From Streptomyces broussonetiae (GTDB taxonomy: Bacteria; Actinomycetota; Actinomycetes; Streptomycetales; Streptomycetaceae): a stretch of 64,000 nt of DNA. Within the stretch, counting starts at the first letter, position 1; every line of letters begins with the position of its first letter. The stretch is taken from assembly GCF_009796285.1 (NCBI RefSeq), contig NZ_CP047020.1, forward strand, positions 2,294,001 through 2,358,000, written 5' to 3'. Of this stretch, positions 8,482-18,966 are shown one piece after another. Below the pieces are notes generated by a model that was given only the letters and a program-made list of their open reading frames with translations, did no database searches and had not been told where the DNA came from. The position numbers and the translations under genes are program-made.

Positions 8482-8516
8482 GCCTCTGGTCCCCCATGAG
8501 TCCCTGACAGAGCAGA

Positions 8517-8542
8517 CGGACCGGCCCCGAAAGGCCGGTCCG
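8517..8542 (-). terminator. Hairpin between pheT and phosphatase gene
   Basis: A perfect 10-bp stem CGGACCGGCC / GGCCGGTCCG with a six-base loop. It lies downstream of pheT and 36 bases before the phosphatase start, probably ending pheST transcription. The T-tract is weak. Confidence 0.6.
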
Positions 8543-8659
8543 ATTCTGTCGAGGGCATGGCCCAGGAGGACCAGATCGCCTGCGATTCCCACCCAAATGA
8601 GTGATCCTCTGCCGGTCAATCCGCATTTATGCAGCTGGTAGTGGGGGTCAAGCGCCCCG

Positions 8660-8710
8660 AGGGGGTGCGGGGAACCGCACGACCGGCCACGGCAGAGCCG
8701 CAGCCGCCGA
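8660..8710 (-). repeat. Interspersed hairpin repeat, copy 1
   Basis: One of three related elements in this window. The core is a 5-bp stem TGCGG/CCGCA around GGAA (8666-8679), with a GAGCCGCAGCCG-type flank. It lies about 30 bases beyond the pheT stop. Copies are at 14667-14720 and 46557-46605, all in the same orientation relative to the gene they follow. Confidence 0.6.
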
Positions 8711-8739
8711 ACAGGAACAGTCCCCGCCCAGGAGGCGGA

Positions 8740-11261
8740 CTAGCCCCTCAGCACCGCGCCGGTCCGCTCGCCCGCGAGAGCAACCGCCGCGTCCCGCGCA
8801 GCCGAGGCCTCGTCCACGGTCAACGTGCGGTCCCCGGCCCGGAAGCGGAGCGCGTACGCCAGGGACTTCTTGTCCGCACCCAGCTGCCCGGCGTTCTCGT
8901 AGACGTCGAACAGCCGCATGGACTCGAGCAGTTCGCCCGCGCCCTCCCGCAGTGCCGCCTCGACCGCCGCGGCCGGGACGGACTCGTCGACCACGAGGGC
9001 GACGTCCTGCGTGGCGACCGGGAACGTGGAGATGCCCGGCGCCTGCGGGACGCCGTCACCGACCGTCTCCAGGGCATCCAGGTTCAGCTCCATCGCGCAG
9101 CTGCGCTCGGGCAGCCCCAAGGCCTTGAGGACGCGCGGGTGCAGTTCTCCCGCATGGCCCACGACCTGCTCCGTGCCGTCGGCGACGATCACCAGCTCGG
9201 CGCAGCGGCCGGGGTGCCACGGGCCGTACTGGCCCTTGCGGACGGCCAGTTCGGCACCGGCCTCACGGGCGACGGCACGCGCCGCCTCCACCGCGTCGGC
9301 CCAGTCCGCCGGACGGCCCTTGCCCCACCAGCCGGCCTGCTCGCGGGCGCCCGCGAGGACGGCGGCGACGTGCCTCGGCTGCTCGGGCAGCACGGCATCG
9401 AGCGCGGCGATCTCCTCGTCGGTCGGACGCCGGTCGACGGGCAGGTGCACGGCGGCCCGCTGCGCCTCGCGCGGATGGAAGACCAGACCGGTCTCGAACA
9501 GCGCCAGGTCGTGCGAGCCCCGGCCGACGTTGCGCCGCAGCGCACCGAGCAGGCCCGGCAGCAGCGTCGTACGCAGCGCGGGCTCCTCGTCGTTGAGCGG
9601 GTTGACCAGCTTGACGACACGGCGGGCCGGGTCGTCGGACGCGAGGCCGAGCTGGTCGAAGACCTGCTCGCCGACGAACGGGTAGTTCGGCGCCTCGACA
9701 TAGCCCGCGCCCGCGAGCGCACGGCCGACCCGGCGGTGCAGCCGCTGCCGGTGGGTCAGACCGCGGCCCGAGGGGGGCTTGGGCAGCGTGGAGGGCAGGT
9801 TCTCGTAGCCCTCGAGGCGGATGACCTCCTCGGCGAGGTCGTTCGGGTCGACCAGGTCGGGCCGCCAGGACGGGACGGTGACGATCAGCTCGTCCTGCCC
9901 GTAGACGTCGCAGCCGACCTCCTGGAGGCGGCGTACGACGGTCTCACGGCCGTAGTCGACACCCGCGACCTTGTCCGGGTGGTTCGCCGGAACCGTGATG
10001 GTGTGCGGGGCCGAGGGCGCGATGATCTCGGTGACGCCGGCCTCCGCCGTGCCGCCCGCGAGGAGCACCAGCAGGTCCACCGTGCGCTGCGCCGCGGCCG
10101 CGGCGGCCTGCGGGTCGACGCCGCGTTCGAAGCGGCGGGACGCCTCGGACAGCAGCTTCTGACGGCGGGAGGTACGGGCGATCGCGACGGCGTCGAAGTG
10201 GGCCGCCTCGATGACCACGTCGGTGGTCCCGTTGACGCCGTCCTCGGTGACCTCGTGATCCGCGATCTCGGTGTTGGCGCCGCCCATCACGCCGGCGAGG
10301 CCGATCGGGCCGCGGTCGTCGGTGATGACCAGGTCCTCGGCGTGCAGCTTGCGCTCGACGCCGTCGAGGGTGACGAGCTTCTCGCCCTCCTGCGCGCGGC
10401 GCACGCCGATGGTGCCCTGGACCAGGGACCGGTCGTAGGCGTGCAGCGGCTGGCCCAGCTCCATCATCACGTAGTTCGTGATGTCGACGGCGAGCGAGAT
10501 CGGTCGCATGCCGACCTTCTGCAGCCGGCGCTGGAGCCAGATCGGGGAGCGGGCCTCGGGGCGCAGGCCGGTGACCGTGCGCGCGGTGAAGCGGTCGCAG
10601 CCGAACGGGTCGGTGACCTGGACCGGGTAGCCGTAGGCGTTCGGGGCCGGGACGTCGATCAGGGCCGGGTCGCGCAGCGGCAGGCCGTAGGCGATGGCGG
10701 CCTCGCGGGCGACACCGCGGATGGACAGGCAGTCGCCGCGGTTGGCGGTGACGGCGATGTCCAGGACCTCGTCTACCAGCTCCAGCAGCTCGATGGCGTC
10801 CTTGCCGACCTCGGTCTCCGGCGGCAGCACGATGATGCCGTGGGTGCCGTCGTCGCCCATGCCCAGCTCTTCGGTGGAGCAGATCATGCCGTGGGACGTC
10901 TTGCCGTACGTCTTGCGGGCGGCGATGGAGAAGCCGCCGGGCAGCGTGGCGCCGGGGAGGACCACGACGACCTTGTCGCCGACCGCGAAGTTGCGGGCGC
11001 CGCAGACGATCTCCTGGGGCTCGCCGGTGCCGTTGGCCCGGCCGACGTCGACGGTGCAGAAGCGGATCGGCTTCTTGAAGCCCTCCAGCTCCTCGATGGT
11101 CAGCACCTGGCCGACGACCAGCGGGCCCTTGAGGTCGGCGCCGAGCTGCTCGACGGTCTCGACCTCCAGGCCGGAGGGAATGAGCTTGGCCTGGACGTCA
11201 CGGCCGGTCTCGGTGGCCGGCAGGTCGACGTACTCCCGCAGCCAAGAAAGCGGGACCCGCA

Positions 11262-11262
<1 letters not shown>
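8740..11262 (-). CDS. pheT: Phenylalanyl-tRNA synthetase beta subunit
   Basis: An 840-residue beta subunit of the alpha2-beta2 phenylalanyl-tRNA synthetase, full length for the family. It opens with the typical [15 protein letters not shown] and carries an EMAP/OB tRNA-binding domain (about 40-150, including [14 protein letters not shown]). B3/B4 editing and B5 domains follow in the centre, then the FDX-ACB anticodon-binding domain at the end ([14 protein letters not shown] to the C-terminus). With PheS it charges tRNA-Phe in the cytosol. Start ATG overlaps the pheS stop by one base (TGATG), so the two are translationally coupled. Confidence 0.98.
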
Positions 11263-12422
<1,160 letters not shown>

Positions 12423-12505
12423 TCACCGACTCGCGAGGGCCGCGTGAAGGACACAAAGGTGCCAAAGGCCGAGTCTAACGGGGTGGAGGTGTACGAAGAG
12501 CCCGC

Positions 12506-12519
12506 GGGCCGTCAGGCCC
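12506..12519 (-). terminator. Weak hairpin after histidine kinase gene
   Basis: GGGCC / GGCCC stem with a four-base loop, 20 bases beyond the kinase stop. It is short and lacks a T-tract; it could separate the kinase from pheST transcription. Confidence 0.35.
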
Positions 12520-12539
12520 ACCCGTCTCCCACCACCGCC

Positions 12540-13703
12540 CTACCCGACCCTTCGGGGCAATTCGAACTCGAACGCCGGGGCGCCCACGGGCAGCGTAAAT
12601 CGGAACTCGGCGCCGCCGACGGGGGCGCGGCCGACCGTGATGGTGCCGCCATGGGCCTCGACGATGCCTTTGACGATGTAGAGCCCGAGGCCCGTGCCAC
12701 CGCGTTTGCTGCCCCGCCAGAAGCGGGTGAAGACGCGGTTCATGGATTCCTCCGGGATGCCGGGCCCTTCGTCGCTCACCGTGACCGACGTGCCGGTTTC
12801 CTCGCCGTCGCGCGGGGATGCGCAGGGCGTGACGTCAATGGTGACGGTTCCCTCGCCGTGCCGCACCGCATTTTCGATCAGGTTGCTGAGCACCTGGTCG
12901 ACCTTGTCGGGATCGGCCCACAGGGCGGGCAGCGGTTGCTCGATGCGCAGCAGGAAGCGGTCGGCGGGCTGGCCGGCGGCGACGTAGGCCTGGATGTGGC
13001 GGGAGACGGCGGCACCGATGTCGACGGGCTGACGGCGCACCTCGAGCCGTCCGCTGTCGATCCTGGAGATGTCCAGCAGTTCGGCGATGAGGCGGGTGAC
13101 CCGGTCGGCGTCGGCGTCGACGGTCTCCAGCATCAGCCGTTTCTGGTCGTCGGTGAAGCGTTCCCATTTGGCGAGGAGCGTGGCCGTGAAGCCCTTCACG
13201 GAGGTCAGCGGGGAGCGCAGCTCGTGGGCAACGGTGGCGATCAGCTCGGCGTGGCTGCGCTCGGTGCGGCGGCGGGCCTCGGTGTCGCGCAGCGAGACGA
13301 GGACGCTGCGGACGGGCCCGAGGGGCTCGGCACGGACGTAGCGGGCACAGACGAGCACCTCCCGGCCGCCGGGCAGCAGCAGGTTCCGCTCCGGCTGCCG
13401 TACCCGGATGGCGAGCCCGCCGTAGGGGTCGGTGAGCTGCCACCACCGGCGGCCTTCGAGGTCCTCCAACGGCAGCGCCTTCTCCAGGGGCTGCCCGAGG
13501 ACGTCCGCGGCGCGTACGGCGGTGATGCGTTCGGCGGCGGCGTTGAAGCGGACGACGCGCCCGTGCTCGTCGGCGACGACCAGGCCGTCGGGCAGCTGGT
13601 CGGGGTCGAGACCTGCGTGATCGCCGTTCCGGGACGCGGACGCGTACCGCGCGTCCCGGCCCTCCGGTTCCCCCGGCGCGGTGCTCGTGCCGGCCACACT
13701 CAT
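12540..13703 (-). CDS. Orphan PAS-containing sensor histidine kinase
   Basis: A 387-residue cytosolic kinase with no membrane segment. A PAS domain (about 35-135, LPDGLVVADEHGRVVRFNAA) precedes a HisKA dimerisation domain with phospho-acceptor H-box TVAHELRSPLTSVKG and a HATPase domain showing N box NLIENAVRHG, G1 DEGPGIP, F box FTRFWRG and G2 GTGLGLYIVKG. All catalytic residues are present. No response regulator gene is adjacent, so its partner must be elsewhere. It sits between an rRNA/tRNA methyltransferase gene and pheST on the same strand. Start ATG at 13703. Confidence 0.92.
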   Translation of the reverse strand: MSVAGTSTAPGEPEGRDARYASASRNGDHAGLDPDQLPDGLVVADEHGRVVRFNAAAERITAVRAADVLGQPLEKALPLEDLEGRRWWQLTDPYGGLAIRVRQPERNLLLPGGREVLVCARYVRAEPLGPVRSVLVSLRDTEARRRTERSHAELIATVAHELRSPLTSVKGFTATLLAKWERFTDDQKRLMLETVDADADRVTRLIAELLDISRIDSGRLEVRRQPVDIGAAVSRHIQAYVAAGQPADRFLLRIEQPLPALWADPDKVDQVLSNLIENAVRHGEGTVTIDVTPCASPRDGEETGTSVTVSDEGPGIPEESMNRVFTRFWRGSKRGGTGLGLYIVKGIVEAHGGTITVGRAPVGGAEFRFTLPVGAPAFEFELPRRVG

Positions 13704-13753
13704 CCCCGTACCCCACCTCTCAGACGGCGCAGGGCCCCGAGCACGTCACCCTA

Positions 13754-14608
<855 letters not shown>

Positions 14609-14666
14609 CCTGTCCTTCACCTTCAGAAAGTCTCACTGTGGAGTGCCGCCGGGCTGCAGTATGCCT

Positions 14667-14720
14667 GGGGGCGCGGGGAACTGCGCCACAAGCCCCCACG
14701 GCCCGCAGCCGAAAACGACA
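14667..14720 (-). repeat. Interspersed hairpin repeat, copy 2
   Basis: Second copy of the element: stem GCGCGG/CTGCGC (one G-T pair) around GGAA at 14671-14686, then CAAGCCCCC and GCCCGCAGCCG. It lies after rplT and its terminator. Confidence 0.65.
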
Positions 14721-14739
14721 GCTGAGCGCCCCAACAGCA

Positions 14740-14769
14740 GGACCCGCAAGCCCAAAAGCCTGCGGGTCC
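14740..14769 (-). terminator. Terminator of infC-rpmI-rplT operon
   Basis: A 9-bp outer stem GGACCCGCA / TGCGGGTCC that continues inward imperfectly, 31 bases after the rplT stop. No long T-tract, as is usual in this genus. Confidence 0.7.
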
Positions 14770-14800
14770 CGAAGTCACGTCGGCTGAAGCCGGCGCAGCG

Positions 14801-15184
14801 TCACGCGGCCTTCGGCGCGTTGACGTCCGACGGCAGCGCCTTCTGCGCGACCTCGACGAGCGCCGCGAAGGCGTTCGCGTCGTTCACGGCCAGCTCGGCC
14901 AGGATCTTGCGGTCGACCTCGACGTTCGCGGCCTTGAGACCCTGGATGAAGCGGTTGTAGGTGATGCCGTTGGCGCGGGCAGCGGCGTTGATGCGCTGGA
15001 TCCACAGCTGACGGAAGTCGCCCTTGCGCTTCTTGCGGTCGTTGTAGTTGTAGACCAGCGAGTGGGTGACCTGCTCCTTGGCCTTGCGGTACAGGCGCGA
15101 ACGCTGACCGCGGTAGCCGGAGGCCTGCTCGAGGATCGCCCGGCGCTTCTTGTGGGCGTTGACTGCCCGCTTGACGCGTGCCAC
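14801..15184 (-). CDS. rplT: 50S ribosomal protein L20
   Basis: A 127-residue L20, with the basic N-terminal tail [20 protein letters not shown], the hallmark [17 protein letters not shown] and the globular [17 protein letters not shown]. It binds 23S rRNA early in 50S assembly and in many bacteria also regulates the infC operon. GTG at 15184 has AAGGAG nine bases upstream. It is the last gene of infC-rpmI-rplT, 105 bases after rpmI. Confidence 0.98.
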   Translation of the reverse strand: MARVKRAVNAHKKRRAILEQASGYRGQRSRLYRKAKEQVTHSLVYNYNDRKKRKGDFRQLWIQRINAAARANGITYNRFIQGLKAANVEVDRKILAELAVNDANAFAALVEVAQKALPSDVNAPKAA

Positions 15185-15289
15185 TTGTTAACTCCTTGTA
15201 GCGGGGTCGTGGTGGTACTCACACGACCCGGAAACGACTGGGTCCCGGTCCTGACGTGCGGCGCTCAGTGGTGGCGAGCGCCGGTCACG

Positions 15290-15484
15290 TCACTTGCCGA
15301 GAAGCTTCTTGATCTTCGCGGCGTCGCCCGGGGCCATCTCGGCGTTGCCGGTGAGGCGACGCGTGACGCGGGACGACTTGTGCTCGAGCAGGTGGCGCTT
15401 GCCGGCGCGCTCGCGGAGCACCTTGCCGGAGCCGGTGATCTTGAAGCGCTTGCTGGCACCGCTGTGCGACTTGTTCTTCGGCAT
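15290..15484 (-). CDS. rpmI: 50S ribosomal protein L35
   Basis: A 64-residue L35: [20 protein letters not shown] at the start, then the basic [14 protein letters not shown] and C-terminal KIKKLLGK. It is a structural protein of the large subunit. ATG at 15484 starts the conserved PKxKxHSG motif; the frame is open to 15574 but the extra residues are not L35-like. A strong hairpin lies between it and infC. Confidence 0.97.
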   Translation of the reverse strand: MPKNKSHSGASKRFKITGSGKVLRERAGKRHLLEHKSSRVTRRLTGNAEMAPGDAAKIKKLLGK

Positions 15485-15510
15485 AGCGCCGTTATCTCCT
15501 CGTCGGTGGC

Positions 15511-15548
15511 GCTCCGGTGCCCGGTCGTGAAACCGGGCACGGTGGAGC
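15511..15548 (-). promoter_or_regulatory. Two-tier hairpin between infC and rpmI
   Basis: An outer GCTCC/GGAGC pairing encloses a perfect 9-bp stem GTGCCCGGT / ACCGGGCAC with a six-base loop. It occupies the 112-base gap between infC and rpmI, ending 27 bases before the rpmI start. It may be a processing site, partial terminator or protein-binding site. Confidence 0.55.
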
Positions 15549-15596
15549 GTCGCTCTTCTTTCGGTTACATCCACTGGGGACTGCCGTCCCCGGGGA

Positions 15597-16235
15597 TCAC
15601 GCCTCGGCGGGCTCCTCGGAAGGTGCCTCGGCCTCGGCAGGGTTCTGCGACTTACCGGGGTTCGCCTTCGCCTCGGCCTTGCGGGCTTCCTGCGCCTGCC
15701 GGGCCTCGGCCATGGCCTCGGTCTTCTTCTTGTGCGGACCGAGAACCATGATCATGTTGCGGCCGTCCTGCTTCGGGTTCGACTCGACGAAACCGAGGTC
15801 CTGGACGTCCTCCGCGAGGCGCTGCAGCAGCCGGTAGCCCAGCTCGGGCCGGGACTGCTCGCGACCACGGAACATGATCGTGATCTTGACCTTGTCGCCC
15901 TGCTTGAGGAACCGGACGACGTGACCCTTCTTGGTGTCATAGTCGTGCGGGTCGATCTTCGGCCGGAGCTTCATCTCCTTGATGACCGTGTGCGCCTGGT
16001 TCTTGCGCGCCTCACGGGCCTTCATGGCCGACTCGTACTTGAACTTCCCGTAGTCCATGAGCTTGCACACGGGCGGACGGGCGTTCGCCGCGACCTCGAC
16101 CAGGTCCAGGTCGTACTCCTGCGCAAGCTCCAGTGCCTTAGCGAGCGGGACAATGCCCACCTGCTCGCCACTGGGACCGACAAGTCGCACCTCGGGAACG
16201 CGAATCCGGTCGTTGATGCGGGGCTCGGCGCTGAT
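15597..16235 (-). CDS. infC: Translation initiation factor IF-3 (probable ATC start)
   Basis: IF-3, 212 residues from an ATC at 16235. The N domain begins [19 protein letters not shown] and the linker and C domain contain [17 protein letters not shown] and the RNA-binding [20 protein letters not shown]. The Ala/Glu-rich tail after residue about 180 is typical of actinobacteria. IF-3 keeps ribosomal subunits apart and proofreads the start codon. GAGGAGG lies four bases before the ATC, whereas the only upstream standard start, GTG at 16259, has no such sequence and places GAGGAGG inside the gene. A non-AUG start fits the known IF-3 autocontrol in E. coli (AUU). First gene of infC-rpmI-rplT. Confidence 0.93.
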   Translation of the reverse strand: MSAEPRINDRIRVPEVRLVGPSGEQVGIVPLAKALELAQEYDLDLVEVAANARPPVCKLMDYGKFKYESAMKAREARKNQAHTVIKEMKLRPKIDPHDYDTKKGHVVRFLKQGDKVKITIMFRGREQSRPELGYRLLQRLAEDVQDLGFVESNPKQDGRNMIMVLGPHKKKTEAMAEARQAQEARKAEAKANPGKSQNPAEAEAPSEEPAEA

Positions 16236-16259
16236 GGATCCTCCTCGGTAGCACCACAC

Positions 16260-16560
16260 GGTTGTCTGGCGGACAGCCGCGTAACGTCTGTGTTCGTTAG
16301 ACCTAACCGCGCCGAAGCACAAAAAATGCCCCGGACGATCACAGGCGGGGCTCCAACGACTACCGGAGCACCGCCGCGGTGACCGCGGGGCGCACTTTCG
16401 GGCGACTCCATCGTCCGTACGGAACGATGGTGGCCGCCTGACCGGGTGACCCGCCGCCCCAGGGGGACGGTCAGGTGGGAGATCGGAGCCTCCACTTGTG
16501 GGCCGGGTGCTCTGGTGTTGGCAGGGCATGTCCGGCCGGTCGTCAACCAGGTTAGCAGGA
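16260..16560 (-). promoter_or_regulatory. Structured infC leader region
   Basis: A gene-free stretch of about 300 bases upstream of infC. On the infC strand it holds, in order, a hairpin at 16408-16430 (CCATCG/CGATGG with inner TCCG/CGGA), a CCGCGG/CCGCGG hairpin at 16374-16388, a GCTCC/GGAGC hairpin at 16350-16369 and the terminator at 16321-16351. This arrangement resembles a transcription-attenuation leader. I could not place the transcription start. Confidence 0.55.
16321..16351 (-). terminator. Intrinsic terminator in infC leader (attenuator candidate)
   Basis: On the minus strand GCCCCG and CGGGGC form a 6-bp stem directly followed by ATTTTTT, a real T-tract, which is rare in this sequence. 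It ends 85 bases before the infC start, on the same strand. Its 5' arm overlaps a competing GCTCC/GGAGC hairpin by two bases. Confidence 0.65.
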
Positions 16561-16564
16561 TCGC

Positions 16565-16601
16565 TTGACAAGGCCTAATCGGGAACCCGTAATCGGGAAC
16601 C
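16565..16601 (+). promoter_or_regulatory. Promoter with 14-bp-spaced direct repeat before DUF1844 gene
   Basis: A perfect TTGACA (16565-16570) precedes two copies of TAATCGGGAACC (16576-16587 and 16590-16601). The second TAATCG lies 19 bases after TTGACA, so it could serve as a -10 element. The repeats may be an activator or repressor site. Confidence 0.45.
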
Positions 16602-16617
16602 GCTTAGGGTGTGGGGC

Positions 16618-16974
16618 ATGAGTGAGACCCCTCCTGAGAACCCCGACTTCGACGCGATGACCCGGGACATCGCCGAGGTCCCCGCCGTCGAGGTGATCGT
16701 GACGGTCGCCGTCAATCTGATGAGCGCCGCCGCCGTGAAGCTCGGGCTGAGCGAGGAGGGCGAGAAGTACAAGGACCTGGACGAGGCCCGCAAGCTGATC
16801 ACCGGTCTCGCCGGACTGCTGGACGCGAGCGCGACCGAGATCAGCTCCTTCCACGCGGCCCCGCTGCGCGACGGCCTGAAGTCGCTCCAGCTGGCCTTCC
16901 GCGAGGCGTCGATCGTCCCGGACGAGCCGGGCCAGGGGCCGGGCGAGAAGTACACCGGCCCGGTCTACGGCTGA
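16618..16974 (+). CDS. DUF1844 domain protein
   Basis: A 118-residue cytosolic protein of the DUF1844 family. The characteristic part is EVIVTVAVNLMSAAAVKLGL followed by YKDLDEARKLITGLAGLLDA, a helical bundle of unknown function that is widely conserved next to infC in actinobacteria. ATG at 16618 is used; GTG at 16609 in the same frame would add MWG. The Shine-Dalgarno sequence is poor. It is divergent from infC and converges with the SseB gene one base beyond its stop. Confidence 0.85.
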   Translation: MSETPPENPDFDAMTRDIAEVPAVEVIVTVAVNLMSAAAVKLGLSEEGEKYKDLDEARKLITGLAGLLDASATEISSFHAAPLRDGLKSLQLAFREASIVPDEPGQGPGEKYTGPVYG

Positions 16975-16975
16975 C

Positions 16976-17713
16976 TCATTCCTTCATGTACAGGGGCTCG
17001 CCCGGAGGCGTGGTCCCGGCCGGCAGCAGTGCCAGGTCGAGGCCGCGCACCAGGCGGGCCCTCAGTGTTTCGTCGGCCGCGAGCCGCTCGGCGACCGTGC
17101 GGGCGGCCTGCGCGGGCGCCGCGGCCGGGTCGAGCACGAGGGCGAGGGTGCCGTCGGCCCGACCCGGTCCGAGGTGGGCGCGCAGCACGGCGGGCTCCGC
17201 CGCCACGGCCTTACGCACGGCCTCCAGCACGGCCGGGTCGGTGAGCGGGTCGGTGCTCGTGCGGCCCTCCGCGAGGGCGAGCAGCGCCGGGCCGGTCAGC
17301 TCGAACGGCACGGGCCCCGCGAGGTCCAGCACGACCGTGTCGGCCTTCTCGTGGGCGGCGGCCTGCAGCGCCTGGTGCAGGGGTACGGCGACCGGGCGGG
17401 CCGCGGGGTCCCAGCGGGCGAGTGCGGTGGTGGAGGTGAAGGCGGGCAGCGCCGTGCGGTGTCCGGCCTTCAGGGTGGGTACGGCCATGTCGCTGGTCTT
17501 CTCGCGGCGCAGACCCTTCTCGTCCTCCTCGACCTCGCCGAGCACGGCGACGACCGGGACGAGCAGACGGGCGCCCTTGAGTGCCTCGAGGACGGGCTCG
17601 AGGGCGCCGCGGTCCTCGGCCCAGGCGGCGAGCGCGGCGCTCAGCCGGGGGTCGGCGGAGCCGTCGTCGTCGGAGAAGCCGGGGTCGGGAATGTTCTTGT
17701 TCGCCACGGTCAC
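16976..17713 (-). CDS. SseB N-terminal-domain protein
   Basis: A 245-residue protein with the SseB N-terminal domain pattern: LSAALAAWAEDRGALEPVLE, ARLLVPVVAVLGEVE, a short KTSDMAVPTLKAG and ALPAFTSTTALARWD, all typical of actinobacterial SseB-like proteins of unknown role. The C-terminal part (LGPGRADGTLALVLDPAAAP) is less conserved. No signal peptide, so cytosolic. GTG at 17713 is chosen; a second GTG lies two codons later. The frame remains open far upstream, but only antisense to the next gene. Confidence 0.85.
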   Translation of the reverse strand: MTVANKNIPDPGFSDDDGSADPRLSAALAAWAEDRGALEPVLEALKGARLLVPVVAVLGEVEEDEKGLRREKTSDMAVPTLKAGHRTALPAFTSTTALARWDPAARPVAVPLHQALQAAAHEKADTVVLDLAGPVPFELTGPALLALAEGRTSTDPLTDPAVLEAVRKAVAAEPAVLRAHLGPGRADGTLALVLDPAAAPAQAARTVAERLAADETLRARLVRGLDLALLPAGTTPPGEPLYMKE

Positions 17714-17857
17714 CGACCCTATCGGGGGCAGCCGGCCGGGCCGGTGCCGGGCCGGGAACCCCGGTGGCAGCGCTTTCACGGGAATCTCAGCCTTCGCTGA
17801 CCGGGATCTCACCCCGGTCCGACGCGGCGCACCGTGCGCGCCCCGAGCATCGCGGCC

Positions 17858-18805
17858 ATGGAGTCCACCAGAGCCCGCCGGGGCCGTCGCAGGCGCCCGT
17901 CCCGGCGCCGTCCGCTGCTGTACACCGCGCTCGCCCTCGTCGCCGTGACCGGGGTGACGGCCGGGGGCACGGTCTATGTGAAGGCGCGGGCGCGCACAGG
18001 GGCCGCGGCCGTATCGTCGGCGGCGACGCCCTCGGCCTCCCCCTCGGCCGGGGTGAGCGAGGAGGCATCGGTGACGAGGCCGGCGGTGGACCGGAACGCG
18101 CTGCTGAGCGAGGCGATGGACGCGGTGAGCGTGCCGTCGGGCGCCGAGGTGTCGGCGGCCGTGCTGGCGATGGACTCCGCCGAGAGCGCCGGGTACGGGA
18201 CGGCGGCCTTCGACGCGGCGAGCATCGTCAAGGTGGACATCCTGGCCGCGCTGCTGCTGCAGGCGCAGGACGCGGGCCGGCAGCTGACGGCGACGCAGAA
18301 GGCGTACGCCACGAAGATGATCGAGAACAGCGACAACGACTCCGCGACGCAGCTGTGGCACGCGATCGGCCGGGCGGACGGCCTGGACGCGGCCAACGAG
18401 CGCTTCGGGCTGACGGCGACCTCTGGAGGCGACGGCGAGCTGTGGGGGCTGACCCAGACCACGGCGAAGGACCAACTCGTACTGCTCCAGCAGGTATTCG
18501 GGGACGCATCGCAGCTGAGCGCGGCCTCGCGGTCGTATGTCCAGGGGCTGATGGAGTCGGTGGAGACCGGCCAGCAGTGGGGTGTGTCGGCCGCGGCGGA
18601 CGACAACTCCACCGCCCTGAAGAACGGTTGGCTCGCCCGCAGCACCACGGGACTGTGGGACGTCAACAGCATCGGGAAGGTGACCGTGGACGGCACCGGC
18701 TACCTGGTGGCGGTGCTGTCCAAGGGCACCGGGAGCCGGGCGAGCGGCATCACGCTGGTGGAGGCGGCGGCGAAGGCGGCGGTGTCGGCGTTCACTGCTG
18801 CGTGA
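17858..18805 (+). CDS. Secreted class A beta-lactamase-fold serine hydrolase
   Basis: About 315 residues. A very basic N-terminus ([15 protein letters not shown]) and one hydrophobic segment (LLYTALALVAVTGVTAGG) form an anchor or long signal, then a Ser/Ala-rich linker. The hydrolase domain has SxxK as SIVK (S122, K125), SDN as SDN (158-160) and KNG (255-257) in place of KTG. I see no convincing Glu166 region, so it is probably not a true beta-lactamase; such proteins in streptomycetes are exported serine hydrolases of unknown substrate. The ATG at 17858 and a GTG at 17834 are both possible starts; neither has a clear Shine-Dalgarno. Confidence 0.82.
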   Translation: MESTRARRGRRRRPSRRRPLLYTALALVAVTGVTAGGTVYVKARARTGAAAVSSAATPSASPSAGVSEEASVTRPAVDRNALLSEAMDAVSVPSGAEVSAAVLAMDSAESAGYGTAAFDAASIVKVDILAALLLQAQDAGRQLTATQKAYATKMIENSDNDSATQLWHAIGRADGLDAANERFGLTATSGGDGELWGLTQTTAKDQLVLLQQVFGDASQLSAASRSYVQGLMESVETGQQWGVSAAADDNSTALKNGWLARSTTGLWDVNSIGKVTVDGTGYLVAVLSKGTGSRASGITLVEAAAKAAVSAFTAA

Positions 18806-18966
18806 TCGGCGCGCCTCGGTAAGCGATCGGTGTGAACCGGAAAATGATCCAGATCTGGACGCCAATTGACCTAGAATTCAAGGAACTTGACGATGAGCAG
18901 GCTGGTCCATGGCGCCATCTTTACCGTTGTGTCGAGCGCCTCGCAACCGGCCACGGAAGGAACGCA

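Noticed and set aside
17858..18805. A true class A beta-lactamase.
   Set aside because: KTG is replaced by KNG and no clear Glu166 motif is seen; only the fold is supported.
18837..18851. CCGGAAAATGATCCA here is repeated exactly at 56963-56977 on the other strand, and half of it resembles a Zur box (GAAAATGAT).
   Set aside because: The second copy lies inside the MFS coding sequence, the right half of a Zur dyad is missing at both places, and a 15-bp match is within chance for two positions in 64 kb.
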